From Henriciella pelagia (GTDB taxonomy: Bacteria > Pseudomonadota > Alphaproteobacteria > Caulobacterales > Hyphomonadaceae), in the NCBI RefSeq assembly GCF_002088945.1, contig NZ_NCSU01000011.1, forward strand, positions 795,920-859,919: a DNA stretch of 64,000 bases, written 5' to 3'. Shown here in pieces: positions 53,829-63,850 of this stretch. The position numbers and the translations under genes were made by a program. A model generated the notes under the pieces. The model was given only the letters and a program-made list of their open reading frames with translations, did no database searches and was not told the origin of the DNA. Position 1 is the stretch's first letter. Every line of letters begins with the position of its first letter.

Positions 53829-56800
53829 TGCCGCCCGGCTCCGGCTTGCCAGGACTATCGGTCCGGCGCCCTCTCCTTGCCGCGGTTCTCAACCTGCTCA
53901 TCGTGATCGCAGGCCTTGCCGCCGTTCTCGGTGTCGAAGTTCGCGAACTTCCTGATGTCGACCGACCAATTGTATCGGTGCGCGCGAACTTGCCCGGTGC
54001 CGCGCCGGAAACAATCGACGCGGAAGTCACCAGCATCATTGAAGGCGCCGTTGCGCGCGTGTCGGGCGTGCGCGAAATCGAATCCTCGAGCGAGGAAAAC
54101 AATGCCCGCCTGCGGATCGAATTCAATCCGGGCGTTGATCTCGATGTCGCGGCTTCTGACGTGCGCGAAGCGGTCAGCCGCGTTCAGCGGCAGCTGCCGG
54201 AGCGCGTCGAAAACCTGTTCGTCACCAAGGCTGACGATGAAGGCCAGCCTGTCCTGACCATCGCTGTTGTCAGCGACGCCTATAGCGAAGAAGAGCTGAC
54301 GCGCATCATCGAAAGCGACATCATTCCGGAATTCCTCGCCATTGATGGGGTCGCCACTGTCGGCGAGTTCGGAACACGCCTTCGGCAGATGCGCGTCGTG
54401 ATCGACCCGCTCCGCCTCAGCCGTTTCGGACTGACTGTAAACGATGTCGCGGCCTCGCTGCGGCAGGCCCCGTTTGACGTGCCGGTCGGCAGCTTTCGTT
54501 CGGTGAACCAGGAATTGATCGTGCGTGCCGAAGCCACGGCGGCCACGCCGGAATTGGTCAAGGACATCATCATCCGGGACAATACCAGGATTGGGGATGT
54601 CGCCGAGGTCACGCTCGGCCCGGCTGATGCCGACAATCTCCTGCGCCTCAATGGCCGTCCTGTGATCGGCCTCGGTATTATCCGCCAGGCACAGTCCAAT
54701 ACGATCCAGATATCTACGGCCGCAAAGGAAAAGATCGCTGCCCTCAATGAACGCTTCGATGACATCGAACTGATCGTGCAGTCCGACGACGCGGTTTTTA
54801 TCCAGGCCTCGGTCAAGGAAGTCGTGACCAGCCTGGCCATCACAGTCCTGATCGTCGTTGCGACGATCTGGCTATTCCTCGGATCGGCCAAGGCGACGCT
54901 GGTTCCGACCGTTGCGATACCCGTATCGCTGATTGGAACGCTAGCCGGCATCTGGCTGATGGGCTTTTCGATCAATCTGCTCACCCTGCTCGCGCTTGTT
55001 CTCGCGACTGGCCTGATCGTCGATGACGCCATCGTCGTGCTGGAAAATATCCAGCGCAAGCAATCGATGGACATCCGCCGCCGGGCCGCCGCCATGATCG
55101 GGGGCCAGCAGGTCTTCTTCGCCGTCATCGCAACGACCGCCGTGCTGGTCGCCGTGTTCGTGCCGATCTCCTTCCTGCCCTCTACGACCGGGCGTCTGTT
55201 CCGCGAATTCGGCTTTGTGCTGTCTGTGTCGGTGATCATTTCTTCATTCGTCGCGCTCTCGCTCGCACCAGCGATTTCGTCAAAATTCCGGTTTCGTGCC
55301 CTGGACGCGAAGGATACGCGCCTTGAGGCGTTCGGACGCAAGCTGGCAAGTGGCTACCGGACTGCGCTCGACACCTGCCTGAATCATCCGTGGATTGTGG
55401 CGCTGGTCAGCGTCCTGGTGGCCGGTGGGGCTGGGCTTCTTTACACCAGCCTCCCACAACAACTCGTGCCAGACGAAGACCGGGGCGTGATTGAGATTTC
55501 TGCACAAGGCCCTGACGGCGTCGGCCTGTATTACATGGAGCGTCAGGCTGACCAGATTGAGGATATCCTCCAGCCATTTATAGAGCGCGGAGACATCGAA
55601 TCCATCTTCACTGTCGTTGGAACTTATGATCCAAACCGCGTCGGCGTTACCGCCCGCCTGAGCGACTGGGCCGAACGCGACATTTCCCAGCAGGAGCTGA
55701 TCGACCAGCTGCAGGAACCAATGTCACAGATCCCCGGTTCCCGCGTATCTGTGTTCGGGCGCTCGAGCCTGAGCGGTCGGCGCGGTGGACGCGGCGGCGG
55801 TTTGCGCGTGGCGCTCACCGGCAATGACTACGATGAAATTTATGTTGCTGCCCGCGAACTTGCACGCAGAATCGAAACCGAATCTGATGTGCTGTCCAAT
55901 GTGGAAATATCCTACCAACCGACGCAACCGCAGCTCTCGATCCAGATCGACCGCCGCAGAGCGGCCGACCTGAACGTCCCGCTGGACGAAATTTCTGTCA
56001 CTCTGCGCGCCATGGTCGATGGTGAAGACCTCATCGACCTCAATGTCGAGGATCAGGCCATCCCGATCATCCTGGAATCCGAGACCAATGCGATTCGCAA
56101 TCCGGACGACCTGCAGAATCTCTACGTCCGATCAGAGAATGGAGATCTCATACCGATCTCGACACTCACGACCATTCACGAGGAAGGCGTAGCCGCGCAA
56201 CTAGATCGTACAGAGCAACGCCGCGCCATTCAGGTGGACATGGATGTTTCGACCGCCGTTCCACTTGCCGATGCAATTGCTGAACTCCGTGCGTTCGCAG
56301 GCGAAGTATTGCCGTCAAACGTGAACCTGCTTCTTCGTGGCGACGCCGAGACGCTTGAGGAAAGCAATCGCGACCTGATGCTGACTTACGGATTTGCGTT
56401 CGTCATTGTGCTGCTGGTCCTGGTCGCGCAGTTCGAGAGCATCACCAGTCCGCTCGTAATTGTTCTCAGCGTGCCGTTTGCTCTGGCGGCCGCAATCTAT
56501 GCTTTGCTTCTCACAGGCGGATCGCTGAACATCTATTCGCAGATCGGTCTTGTCATGCTGATCGGCCTGATGGCCAAGAACGGTATCCTGCTGGTCGAAT
56601 TCGCCGAGCAGCTGCGCAGCCAGGGCCGCAATGTCCGTGATGCCGTTCTCGAAGCCGCCACGATCCGCGTCCGGCCGATTGCGATGACGGTGATCTCCAC
56701 CGTGCTTGGCTCACTGCCGCTGATCCTGTCTAGCGGGGCGGGCGCCGAAGCGCGAAATGCGATTGGCTGGATCGTGTTCGGCGGGCTTGGCCTCGCGGCC

Positions 56801-56929
56801 ATCTTCACCCTGTTCCTGACGCCGGTCATCTATCTCGGAATCGCCCGGTTCGGCACGGCCCGCTCCACCGAGGAAGACGAGCTTGCCAAGGAACTCGAAG
56901 ACGCCGCGTCGAGGCGCCCGGCAGAGTAG
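53825..56929 (+). CDS. RND efflux inner membrane pump of the second system
   Basis: A 1034-residue HAE1-family pump, paralogous but not close to the one at 24937. The N-terminal helix is SVRRPLLAAVLNLLIVIAGL. The proton-relay region LLALVLATGLIVDDAIVVLE has the conserved Asp pair, and the second-half helix has MLIGLMAKNGILLVEFAEQL. A Gly/Arg stretch (SGRRGGRGGGLRV) lies in the second periplasmic loop. No outer membrane channel gene follows, so it probably shares a TolC-like protein encoded elsewhere. Confidence 0.93.
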   Translation: MMPPGSGLPGLSVRRPLLAAVLNLLIVIAGLAAVLGVEVRELPDVDRPIVSVRANLPGAAPETIDAEVTSIIEGAVARVSGVREIESSSEENNARLRIEFNPGVDLDVAASDVREAVSRVQRQLPERVENLFVTKADDEGQPVLTIAVVSDAYSEEELTRIIESDIIPEFLAIDGVATVGEFGTRLRQMRVVIDPLRLSRFGLTVNDVAASLRQAPFDVPVGSFRSVNQELIVRAEATAATPELVKDIIIRDNTRIGDVAEVTLGPADADNLLRLNGRPVIGLGIIRQAQSNTIQISTAAKEKIAALNERFDDIELIVQSDDAVFIQASVKEVVTSLAITVLIVVATIWLFLGSAKATLVPTVAIPVSLIGTLAGIWLMGFSINLLTLLALVLATGLIVDDAIVVLENIQRKQSMDIRRRAAAMIGGQQVFFAVIATTAVLVAVFVPISFLPSTTGRLFREFGFVLSVSVIISSFVALSLAPAISSKFRFRALDAKDTRLEAFGRKLASGYRTALDTCLNHPWIVALVSVLVAGGAGLLYTSLPQQLVPDEDRGVIEISAQGPDGVGLYYMERQADQIEDILQPFIERGDIESIFTVVGTYDPNRVGVTARLSDWAERDISQQELIDQLQEPMSQIPGSRVSVFGRSSLSGRRGGRGGGLRVALTGNDYDEIYVAARELARRIETESDVLSNVEISYQPTQPQLSIQIDRRRAADLNVPLDEISVTLRAMVDGEDLIDLNVEDQAIPIILESETNAIRNPDDLQNLYVRSENGDLIPISTLTTIHEEGVAAQLDRTEQRRAIQVDMDVSTAVPLADAIAELRAFAGEVLPSNVNLLLRGDAETLEESNRDLMLTYGFAFVIVLLVLVAQFESITSPLVIVLSVPFALAAAIYALLLTGGSLNIYSQIGLVMLIGLMAKNGILLVEFAEQLRSQGRNVRDAVLEAATIRVRPIAMTVISTVLGSLPLILSSGAGAEARNAIGWIVFGGLGLAAIFTLFLTPVIYLGIARFGTARSTEEDELAKELEDAASRRPAE

Positions 56930-57023
56930 AATTTAGGCCGCGCTTTCCTCGGGTCATACCTTCACGACCGGGGGCAATTCTGGAATCCTCGACTCAATCA
57001 GAAAAAGTCGGAGGAACCAGGAC

Positions 57024-58352
57024 ATGTTCGCAAATGTCAGCGAGACGGCCGTTGAAGAGGCCGATGCCCCGAAAGGCCACAAATACCCGCTCGCCTTCGA
57101 TGCCAGGCCAGCAGCAGACCTCACCGATATCGACCTCTTCACCCGCGGCCAGCCTTTCGAGGCCTTTGCGAGAATGCGCGAAACCGCACCGGTCTGCTGG
57201 CACGATGAAGAAATGGGGGCAGGCTTCTGGGCGCTCACTGACTATCACGACATTCGCAAGGTTGAACTCGACACAAAGACCTTCTCGTCCCAGCGTGGCG
57301 GCATCCTGATGAATTATGGCAGCGCTGATGCCCGCCACCCGCTGCTCCACCGGGCCTCGCTCGATACAATGATCTGCCTCGACCAGCCCTATCACATCCC
57401 GCTGCGCCGCGAGCATATGCCTTTCTTTACGCCCGCCTATATCGCAGATCTCAGGAAGCGCGTGGATATCAAGGTCGCCAGCCTGCTCGACGACATGGAG
57501 GCGAAAGCGCGCGACACCGGCCAGCCGATTGACCTGGTCGAGATGTTCTCCGCCGAACTGCCGCTGTTCACGCTCAGCGAGATTCTTGGCGTCGCGGAGG
57601 CTGACAGGCCGAAACTGGTCAAGTGGATGCACTATCTGGAAACCGCCGCAGACACGATGCGCAAGGGCGACGTCATCGACCCGGAATTCTTCGGTGCCTT
57701 CGTCCAGAACGTGCTCGACATGTTCGAATATGGCAAAACCGTTCTCCAGGCCCGCCGCAAGGCCCCGAAGGAAGACCTGCTCAGCGCGATTGCGCATGCC
57801 AAAATCGATGGCGAGCTCCTCTCCGATGAGATGCTCGACGGCTCCTGGCTGCTGATCGTGTTCGCCGGAAACGATACAACCCGCAACTCCATCTCCGGCA
57901 CGATGAAGCTCCTCACAGAGTTCCCGGAACAGAAGCAGAGGCTGTTGAGCGACGCCTCGCTCGTTCCCAACATGGTGCATGAGGCCATCCGCATGGTTTC
58001 CCCGGTCATCTACATGCGCCGGACCGCAACGCAGGACGCTGAAATCCACGGCCAGAAGATTGGCGAAGGCGAGAAGGTCGTCATGTATTATGGCGCGGCC
58101 AATCGCGATCCCGCCGTGTTTGAAGAGCCGGACCGGTTTGACGTCACACGCGCCAATGCGAAAGACCATCTTGCTTTCGGCATGGGGCCGCATGTCTGTC
58201 TCGGTCAGCGGGTCGCGAACATGCAGCTCGAATGCGCCTACCGCCAGATCCTGACCCGCTTCCCGAACGTAGAATGGACTGGGGAGATCGAGATTGCCCC
58301 CAACAATTTTGTCCATGCCGTCTCGAAACTCGGCGTAAATCTCGGCCTCTGA
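57024..58352 (+). CDS. Cytochrome P450
   Basis: The 442-residue soluble P450 has the I-helix motif FAGNDTTRNS (about residue 280), the ExxR pair in HEAIRMVSP (about 321) and the heme-binding loop FGMGPHVCLGQRVA with the ligand cysteine near residue 392. It lacks a membrane anchor, as bacterial class I P450s do, so ferredoxin partners must come from elsewhere. I cannot assign a subfamily. The lipid-metabolism neighbours suggest an alkane, fatty acid or terpenoid substrate. Confidence 0.92.
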   Translation: MFANVSETAVEEADAPKGHKYPLAFDARPAADLTDIDLFTRGQPFEAFARMRETAPVCWHDEEMGAGFWALTDYHDIRKVELDTKTFSSQRGGILMNYGSADARHPLLHRASLDTMICLDQPYHIPLRREHMPFFTPAYIADLRKRVDIKVASLLDDMEAKARDTGQPIDLVEMFSAELPLFTLSEILGVAEADRPKLVKWMHYLETAADTMRKGDVIDPEFFGAFVQNVLDMFEYGKTVLQARRKAPKEDLLSAIAHAKIDGELLSDEMLDGSWLLIVFAGNDTTRNSISGTMKLLTEFPEQKQRLLSDASLVPNMVHEAIRMVSPVIYMRRTATQDAEIHGQKIGEGEKVVMYYGAANRDPAVFEEPDRFDVTRANAKDHLAFGMGPHVCLGQRVANMQLECAYRQILTRFPNVEWTGEIEIAPNNFVHAVSKLGVNLGL

Positions 58353-58451
58353 CTGCCGCGCAAGCAACAGATTACCGGAAATGCGTTAAGCGTTTGGTTG
58401 CCCGAATCTGTTAAGGCAGCCTCGTCAGAATACTATGAGGGAGACCTGCTT

Positions 58452-59663
58452 TTGAGCCAGATGGCGATGATCGGCCTTGCGATACCGGGTCTGGGAGGAT
58501 GCCTGACGGCAATCTTTCTGGGCTTCTGGTATTACAATCGCGAGTTCCGGGCGCCGCTCTGGTTCGCACTGGCCTTTGCCTGCAGCGCTATCGGCTTCTG
58601 CATCAGCAACTACCTCGTAGCGAAGGACACGATGGCAAATGCCATCCTCAACAATACGATCTATGGATTAGGCCTCGTCGCCCTGTTTCAAGGCCTCTGC
58701 CTCGCCTTCAATCGCCGCATGCCCTGGATTGTCCTGTCGGCGTTTGCCGTGGGCGGCGTTGCAGTCGCAGCTGCCATCCAGGCGTCGGCGATCGGTCTCA
58801 GCTATCGAATCCTCGCGCTCAACCTCATTCACGGCTGCTTGACCGCTTACGGCCTCTTCCGATTGCGTTCGATCTGGAAGGAGCACTGGACAGGAAGCGC
58901 CGTCGTAGTCGCGTTCACGCTCGTTACGCTCAACTTTCTGATGATCGCGCCGCTCACGACAATCGGTGTCGAGCTTTCTGGCGAGAACTTCTTCACCTCT
59001 ACCTATTGGCTGTCGATGAATGTCGTCGCCCTCCTGTCGGTTCTGGCAGTCGCCGGGGCTCTGATCTCCGTCTGCGTGAGCCACAATGTCAAACGCATCC
59101 ATGACGATGCCAACAAGGATTACCTCACAGGCCTGCAGACACGACGTGCCTTTGAACGAAGCGCACAGTTTTACTGCACGCGCCGCTCCGGCCGGACCGC
59201 CGCCAGCCTCATCATCATGGATCTCGACCACTTCAAATCGGTCAATGACACCTTCGGCCATTCGGCGGGCGATGCAGTCCTGTCGACGATCGGCGACTTC
59301 ATCAGCAAGCAGATTCGCCGCTCCGACATTGCCGGTCGCGTCGGAGGAGAGGAAATCTGCATTCTTCTTCCTGGCGTCGATGTGAATGGTGCCAGGAGGC
59401 TGGCTGCGCGACTGAAGAAGCAGATGCGCGACCTGTCCTATCCGGGAATCGATGCAACTCGCCGGATCACGGCAAGTTTTGGCATTGCCGAGTTCGGCAG
59501 GACAAACGCCTTCCACGAGATTTATGCCGAAGCGGATGCCATGCTCTACGCCGCCAAGCAGCGCGGCCGCGACCGCATCATTTGCGGCGAACGTCCAATT
59601 GACGCGGGCAGCCCGATCAGGCGTGAAGTGCTGGGCAGGGAGCCTGACAGGAAAACCGCCTGA
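58452..59663 (+). CDS. Membrane-bound diguanylate cyclase (GGDEF)
   Basis: The 403-residue protein has about seven membrane helices in the first 215 residues and a GGDEF domain with active-site loop RVGGEEICILLPG (near 295). The preceding RRSD, five residues before GGEE, keeps the inhibitory RxxD site. The domain starts with DYLTGLQTRRAFERS. It makes the second messenger c-di-GMP from GTP. I chose the TTG at 58452 because GAGGGAGA lies seven to ten bases before it. The frame is open from 58398. Confidence 0.88.
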   Translation: MSQMAMIGLAIPGLGGCLTAIFLGFWYYNREFRAPLWFALAFACSAIGFCISNYLVAKDTMANAILNNTIYGLGLVALFQGLCLAFNRRMPWIVLSAFAVGGVAVAAAIQASAIGLSYRILALNLIHGCLTAYGLFRLRSIWKEHWTGSAVVVAFTLVTLNFLMIAPLTTIGVELSGENFFTSTYWLSMNVVALLSVLAVAGALISVCVSHNVKRIHDDANKDYLTGLQTRRAFERSAQFYCTRRSGRTAASLIIMDLDHFKSVNDTFGHSAGDAVLSTIGDFISKQIRRSDIAGRVGGEEICILLPGVDVNGARRLAARLKKQMRDLSYPGIDATRRITASFGIAEFGRTNAFHEIYAEADAMLYAAKQRGRDRIICGERPIDAGSPIRREVLGREPDRKTA

Positions 59664-59754
59664 GTCGTAATTGGCGGCATCTGCCCCAAGGTGACACTTG
59701 TTTGCACCGCCCCGGTGATGTTCATGATGGGCCTCAGAAACAGGAGGAACCCCT

Positions 59755-60549
59755 ATGTCAGGCAAACCGGAAAGCGTCGGCAATGAAGTGCTCTACGAGG
59801 TAAAGGACCACGTCGCCCTGATTACCCTGAACCGCCCGGACAAGCGCAACGCCGTGAACGGTGCCGTTGCATCGGCGCTCGGCTGGATCTGCGGAGAAAC
59901 CGAACGCGATGACGATGTCCGCGTCTGCATTCTCACATCATCCCTGGAATCGACATTCTGCGCAGGCGCTGACCTCGCCGAAATCTCGAAGGGCAATGCC
60001 CGTGCACTCTCGACCAAGGAAGGTGGCTTTGCCGGGCTCGTAAAATACCCGCGGACCAAGCCCTGGATTGCTGCGGTTCGCGGCAATGCGCTCGCGGGTG
60101 GCTGCGAGCTGCCGCTCTCCTGCGACATGATCGTGGCGGCGGACAATTCCCGCTTCGGCCTTCCGGAAGTGAAGCGCGGCATCTTTGCCGGTGGCGGCGG
60201 CGTCTTCCGCCTGCCGCGCGCCTTGCCTCGAAACATCGCGCTCGAAATCGTTGCGACCGGCGATCCGCTTCCGGCGGAACGTCTCTACCAGCTGGGCCTG
60301 ATCAACCACATGGTGCCGTCCGACCAGGTGCTGGGGGAAGCCCATGCCCTCGCTGCCCAGATCAGTGTGAACGCACCGCTCGCTGTTCGCAAGAGCCTCG
60401 AAGTCGCCCGCCAGGCCTATGACGGCACGGAAGAAGACCTCTGGAAGGCATCAAACGAGGCCGCCGCTATCGTCTTCTCCAGTGAGGACGCACAGGAAGG
60501 CCCTCGTGCCTTCCTTGAAAAGCGCGCGCCGGTCTGGAAGGGCAGATAG
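59755..60549 (+). CDS. Enoyl-CoA hydratase/isomerase family protein
   Basis: A 264-residue crotonase of standard length. Oxyanion-hole motifs STFCAGADLAEIS (near residues 64-76) and AVRGNALAGGCELPLSCDM (about 103-121) are intact. The catalytic glutamate lies in FGLPEVKRGIFAGGGG (near residue 140). It probably hydrates enoyl-CoA in beta-oxidation of an unknown acid. It has its own ribosome site (AGGAGG) and no operon partner. Confidence 0.88.
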   Translation: MSGKPESVGNEVLYEVKDHVALITLNRPDKRNAVNGAVASALGWICGETERDDDVRVCILTSSLESTFCAGADLAEISKGNARALSTKEGGFAGLVKYPRTKPWIAAVRGNALAGGCELPLSCDMIVAADNSRFGLPEVKRGIFAGGGGVFRLPRALPRNIALEIVATGDPLPAERLYQLGLINHMVPSDQVLGEAHALAAQISVNAPLAVRKSLEVARQAYDGTEEDLWKASNEAAAIVFSSEDAQEGPRAFLEKRAPVWKGR

Positions 60550-60653
60550 GCTGAGCGCACATACGCCAACGCCTCTTTCCGCTTCGCCAAGGAAGTGATT
60601 GCCCCCTCCATCATCCTCGATATCCTGCCCGAATAAAAAGGGAGGATATCGAG

Positions 60654-62660
60654 ATGAACTGGAAACTGGCTATCAGCGTGAGTACCGCGCTCCTGCTCTG
60701 GGCCTGTTCGGCACAAGGCCAAAGCGACGGCGAATCCTCCTTGTCTACACAGGCAGCCATTCCCGCCGCCCCCGAAGCCGGCCTTGCAACGGACGCGACC
60801 GCAAAGGCGAACCAGGCATTCGCGGACCGCCTGCCACTCGGCGACCAGGACGATTTTGACGACGCCGCGCGCGGATTCCTCGCGGCTATTCAGGACAAGG
60901 CCATCCTCGATGAGGCCGGAAATACCGTCTGGTCCATCCCGCAATTCGATTTCCTGAGTGCCAATGCGCCAGACACGGTGAACCCGTCGCTCTGGCGCCA
61001 ATCCGGCCTTTCAGCCCAGCATGGCCTCTTCGAGGTGGCGGACGGCATCTGGCAGGTTCGCGGCTATGATCTTTCGGTGATGAGTGTCATCGAGGGCGAC
61101 ACGGGCTGGATCATCGTTGACCCGCTGACCGTGAAGGAGACGGCTGCCGCCGGCCTCAAACTCGTCAATGACACGCTGGGTCAGCGTCCTGTGACCGGCG
61201 TCATCTACACCCACTCCCACGCAGACCATTTTGGCGGCGCGCGCGGCGTCATCAGCGAAGCAGAGATTGCCGAGCGCGGCGTGCCAGTGCTCGCTCCAGC
61301 AGGCTTCACCGAAAGCGCGGTCGCCGAAAACCTCATCGCGGGCAATCTCATGCAGCGGCGCGCGGTTCTGATGTTCGGCAACACGATTCCGCGTTCTGAC
61401 ATTGCCAATGTCGGCACGGGCCTCGGCCCCGGACTGCCACAGGGCACGACCGGTCTCGTCCTGCCGACCGAAGAAGTCGGTGGCTGGGGCACGAGGCGCG
61501 TGATCGACGGCGTCACCTTCGAGTTCATGGATGCTGGCGGCACCGAAGCGCCCGCCGAGTTCATGTTCTACCTTCCCGAAAAGCGCGCGCTCTGCACCGC
61601 CGAAGTCGCAACAGCAACCTTTCATAATGTGCTGACGCCGCGCGGCGCCAAGGTTCGCGACGCCCTGAAATGGAGCCGCGTGATCGACCGTGCCCTCGCC
61701 GATTATGGCAAGCGCTCCGATCTTGTCTTCGCCTCCCACCACTGGCCGACCTGGGGCGAGGACAATGTCGAAACCTTCCTCAAGGGACAGCGCGACATCT
61801 ACCGCTATGTCCACGACCAGACACTGCGCCGCGCCAATGCCGGCGCAACAATGACCGAGGCGGCCGAATCAATACCCGAACCAGGCTTCAGCCAGACCGA
61901 TTTCGCCACCCGCGGCTATTACGGAACGCTCAATCACAATGCCAAGGCGGTCTACCAGTTCTATTATGGCTGGTGGAGCGGCGTGCCGGCCGATTACAAC
62001 GCCCTGCCCCGTGAGGAAACTGCCGCGCGCTATGTCGAAGCCATGGGCGGCATGGACGCAGTCCTCTCAAAAGGGGTCGATGCGTTTGAAACCGGCGACT
62101 ATCGCTGGGCGGCAGAGCTGTTCAACCAGGCGGTCTTTGCCGCACCGGACAATCAGTCCGCAAAGGACTGGCTTGCCGCCAGTTACGAACAGCTTGGCTT
62201 CCAGGCCGAAAGCGGCGCATGGCGCAGCTATTATCTCACCGCAGCCAGCGAACTTCGAAACGGCGTGCCGGATGCCGGCGCGCCCAATCTCGGCAATGCC
62301 GATTTCCTGAAGGCGGTGCCGACGCTCGATCTCTTCGACGCCCTCGCCAGCCGGTACAATCCGCAGAAGCTCGCACGTGAGCCGTTCAGCATTGTGTTCG
62401 ACTTTACCGACACATCGGAAGTGATCACGGTCGAAATCGGAACAGACGTCGTCGTGCCACGCGCAGCCGATACCGACGCGGCGGTCGCCCGCCTGACTCT
62501 CAGTCGAACTGACTTCAACAGCCTCATCCTGCGCGAGATCGGCGTGCCTGACCTGATGGCGGCTGGACGCCTCACGATCAGCGGTGAAGCCGCGGCCGCA
62601 GGGGCGTTTCTGATGACGCTGGACACGCCGGACTTCTGGTTTCCGGTCGTCACACCCTGA
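60654..62660 (+). CDS. Alkyl/aryl-sulfatase, SdsA1/Bds1 type, lipoprotein
   Basis: The 668-residue enzyme has a lipoprotein signal (ALLLWAC), a metallo-beta-lactamase fold with THSHADHFGG near residue 187 as zinc site, further ligands in CTAEVATATFHNV and SHHWPTWG, a helical dimerisation domain and a C-terminal SCP2-like domain. The family hydrolyses alkyl sulfates such as SDS to alcohols. The lipid anchor points to a periplasmic or outer membrane site. GGGAGG precedes the ATG. Confidence 0.9.
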   Translation: MNWKLAISVSTALLLWACSAQGQSDGESSLSTQAAIPAAPEAGLATDATAKANQAFADRLPLGDQDDFDDAARGFLAAIQDKAILDEAGNTVWSIPQFDFLSANAPDTVNPSLWRQSGLSAQHGLFEVADGIWQVRGYDLSVMSVIEGDTGWIIVDPLTVKETAAAGLKLVNDTLGQRPVTGVIYTHSHADHFGGARGVISEAEIAERGVPVLAPAGFTESAVAENLIAGNLMQRRAVLMFGNTIPRSDIANVGTGLGPGLPQGTTGLVLPTEEVGGWGTRRVIDGVTFEFMDAGGTEAPAEFMFYLPEKRALCTAEVATATFHNVLTPRGAKVRDALKWSRVIDRALADYGKRSDLVFASHHWPTWGEDNVETFLKGQRDIYRYVHDQTLRRANAGATMTEAAESIPEPGFSQTDFATRGYYGTLNHNAKAVYQFYYGWWSGVPADYNALPREETAARYVEAMGGMDAVLSKGVDAFETGDYRWAAELFNQAVFAAPDNQSAKDWLAASYEQLGFQAESGAWRSYYLTAASELRNGVPDAGAPNLGNADFLKAVPTLDLFDALASRYNPQKLAREPFSIVFDFTDTSEVITVEIGTDVVVPRAADTDAAVARLTLSRTDFNSLILREIGVPDLMAAGRLTISGEAAAAGAFLMTLDTPDFWFPVVTP

Positions 62661-62731
62661 GCGATGTCAGTTTCTGGCTACATGCCCTCTTGCAGCTGCG
62701 CCAGCATGCCGCTAGTCAGGCAGGCTGTTGC

Positions 62732-62821
62732 GGAGAGGTGGCCGAGTGGCTGAAGGCGCGCCCCTGCTAAGGGCGTATACGTTTACGCGTATCGAGGGTT
62801 CGAATCCCTTCCTCTCCGCCA
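62732..62821 (+). tRNA. tRNA-Ser (anticodon GCU)
   Basis: The 90-base gene has the acceptor pair GGAGAGG/CCTCTCC with G73 and encoded CCA, anticodon loop CTGCTAA (anticodon GCT), a long variable arm (GTATACGTTTACGCGTATC) typical of serine tRNAs, and the T loop TTCGAAT. It sits at the edge of an integrated element. Confidence 0.95.
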
Positions 62822-62945
62822 CTTCAGTTCTTTCCGAAAAGCCACAAACCCCTGTATTTGTTGTGTATTAATGCACGCCCTTGCCTGCATTGGCCCACCT
62901 CTGCATTGAAATGCTACACAATTTGCTACACAAAAGGAGCAGGGT

Positions 62946-63128
62946 GTGGCGATTTTCAAGCGAGGACCCGATCATTCATTCTATTCGCTTCGCCATTCCT
63001 TTGAAGACCGCATGATCGCAGCAGGTGTCGATGACCGGATCCGTCGGGACCTGTTCGGTCACAGGTTAGACCGAGAACGATATGGCAAGGGTGCCTCGCT
63101 TGAACACGTCGCCGGATTAGTGGAGAGC
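62946..63128 (+). pseudogene. Tyrosine recombinase (integrase) C-terminal remnant
   Basis: About 60 residues match the end of a phage-type integrase: FYSLRHSFEDRMIAAGVDDR, then DLFGHRLDRERYGKGASLEH, with the catalytic Arg and His and the final nucleophile Tyr in RYGKG. The N-terminal and core parts are missing and the frame runs into the IS sequence after about 63120. It lies 125 bases after the tRNA-Ser gene, the usual attachment site of such elements. The preceding gap contains a repeated TTGCTACAC-like motif. Confidence 0.75.
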
Positions 63129-63818
63129 CTCGCGCAAATCAAAGAAGATTTCCCTCGCCAACAACTCGTCGCGAAGCTTGGAGTTGAAGCTCTCGCAGTA
63201 TCCGTTTTCCCATGGTGAACCCGGTTCGATATAGAGCGTCTTCACGCCGATCCGGCCAAGCCAGTCGCGCAGGGCGGTGGCGATGAACTCCGGTCCATTA
63301 TCGGAGCGGATATGCTCCGGCGGACCATGATGCACGAACAATTCGCTTAGCGTGTCGAGGACATCGCGGGAATTGAGCTTGCGTTCGACGCGGATGGCGA
63401 GACATTCGCGAGTGAACTCATCAATCACGTACAGCATGCGGAACACCTTGCCGTCATGCGTGCGGTCCTGGACGAAGTCATACGACCAGACATGGCCCGT
63501 GTGCATCGGCCTCAACCGGATGCAGGAGCCGTCATTCAGCCAGAGACGGCCTCTCTTTGGTTGCTTCATTGGCACTTTCAGCCCTTCACGCCGCCAGATG
63601 CGATACACCCGCTTCTCGTTCACATGCCAGCCATCCCGTCTCAGCAGGGCCGTGATGCGGCGATAGCCATACCGGCCGAACCGCTCGGCCAGGGCGATGA
63701 TGGCCGCTGTCAGCATGTCCTCATCCTGGCGTGGCACACGCGGCTTGCGCTGAGTGGAACGGTGCTGGCCGATCACGCGGCAGGCCCGGCGCTCGGTTGC
63801 GCCGAGTGTCTCCACCAC
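63117..63818 (-). pseudogene. IS3-family transposase OrfB, C-terminally truncated
   Basis: The visible 233 residues hold the IS3 OrfB core with HTH_21 and rve domains: YGYRRITALLRRDGWHVNEK, catalytic Asp in WSYDFVQD, Asp in IRSDNGPEF and Glu in ENGYCESFNSKLRDE. The protein stops after EIFFDLREALH, where a full OrfB continues for 30-40 residues. The terminal inverted repeat is missing too, so this end was deleted or recombined. It should be made by frameshifting from orfA. Confidence 0.85.
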
Positions 63819-63850
63819 ATGATCGACCGCATCGCGCTTGCGTGAAGGGC

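Noticed and set aside
56994..58367. Frame of 457 codons opposite the P450 gene
   Set aside because: The P450 on the plus strand has all catalytic motifs. The antisense frame has none.
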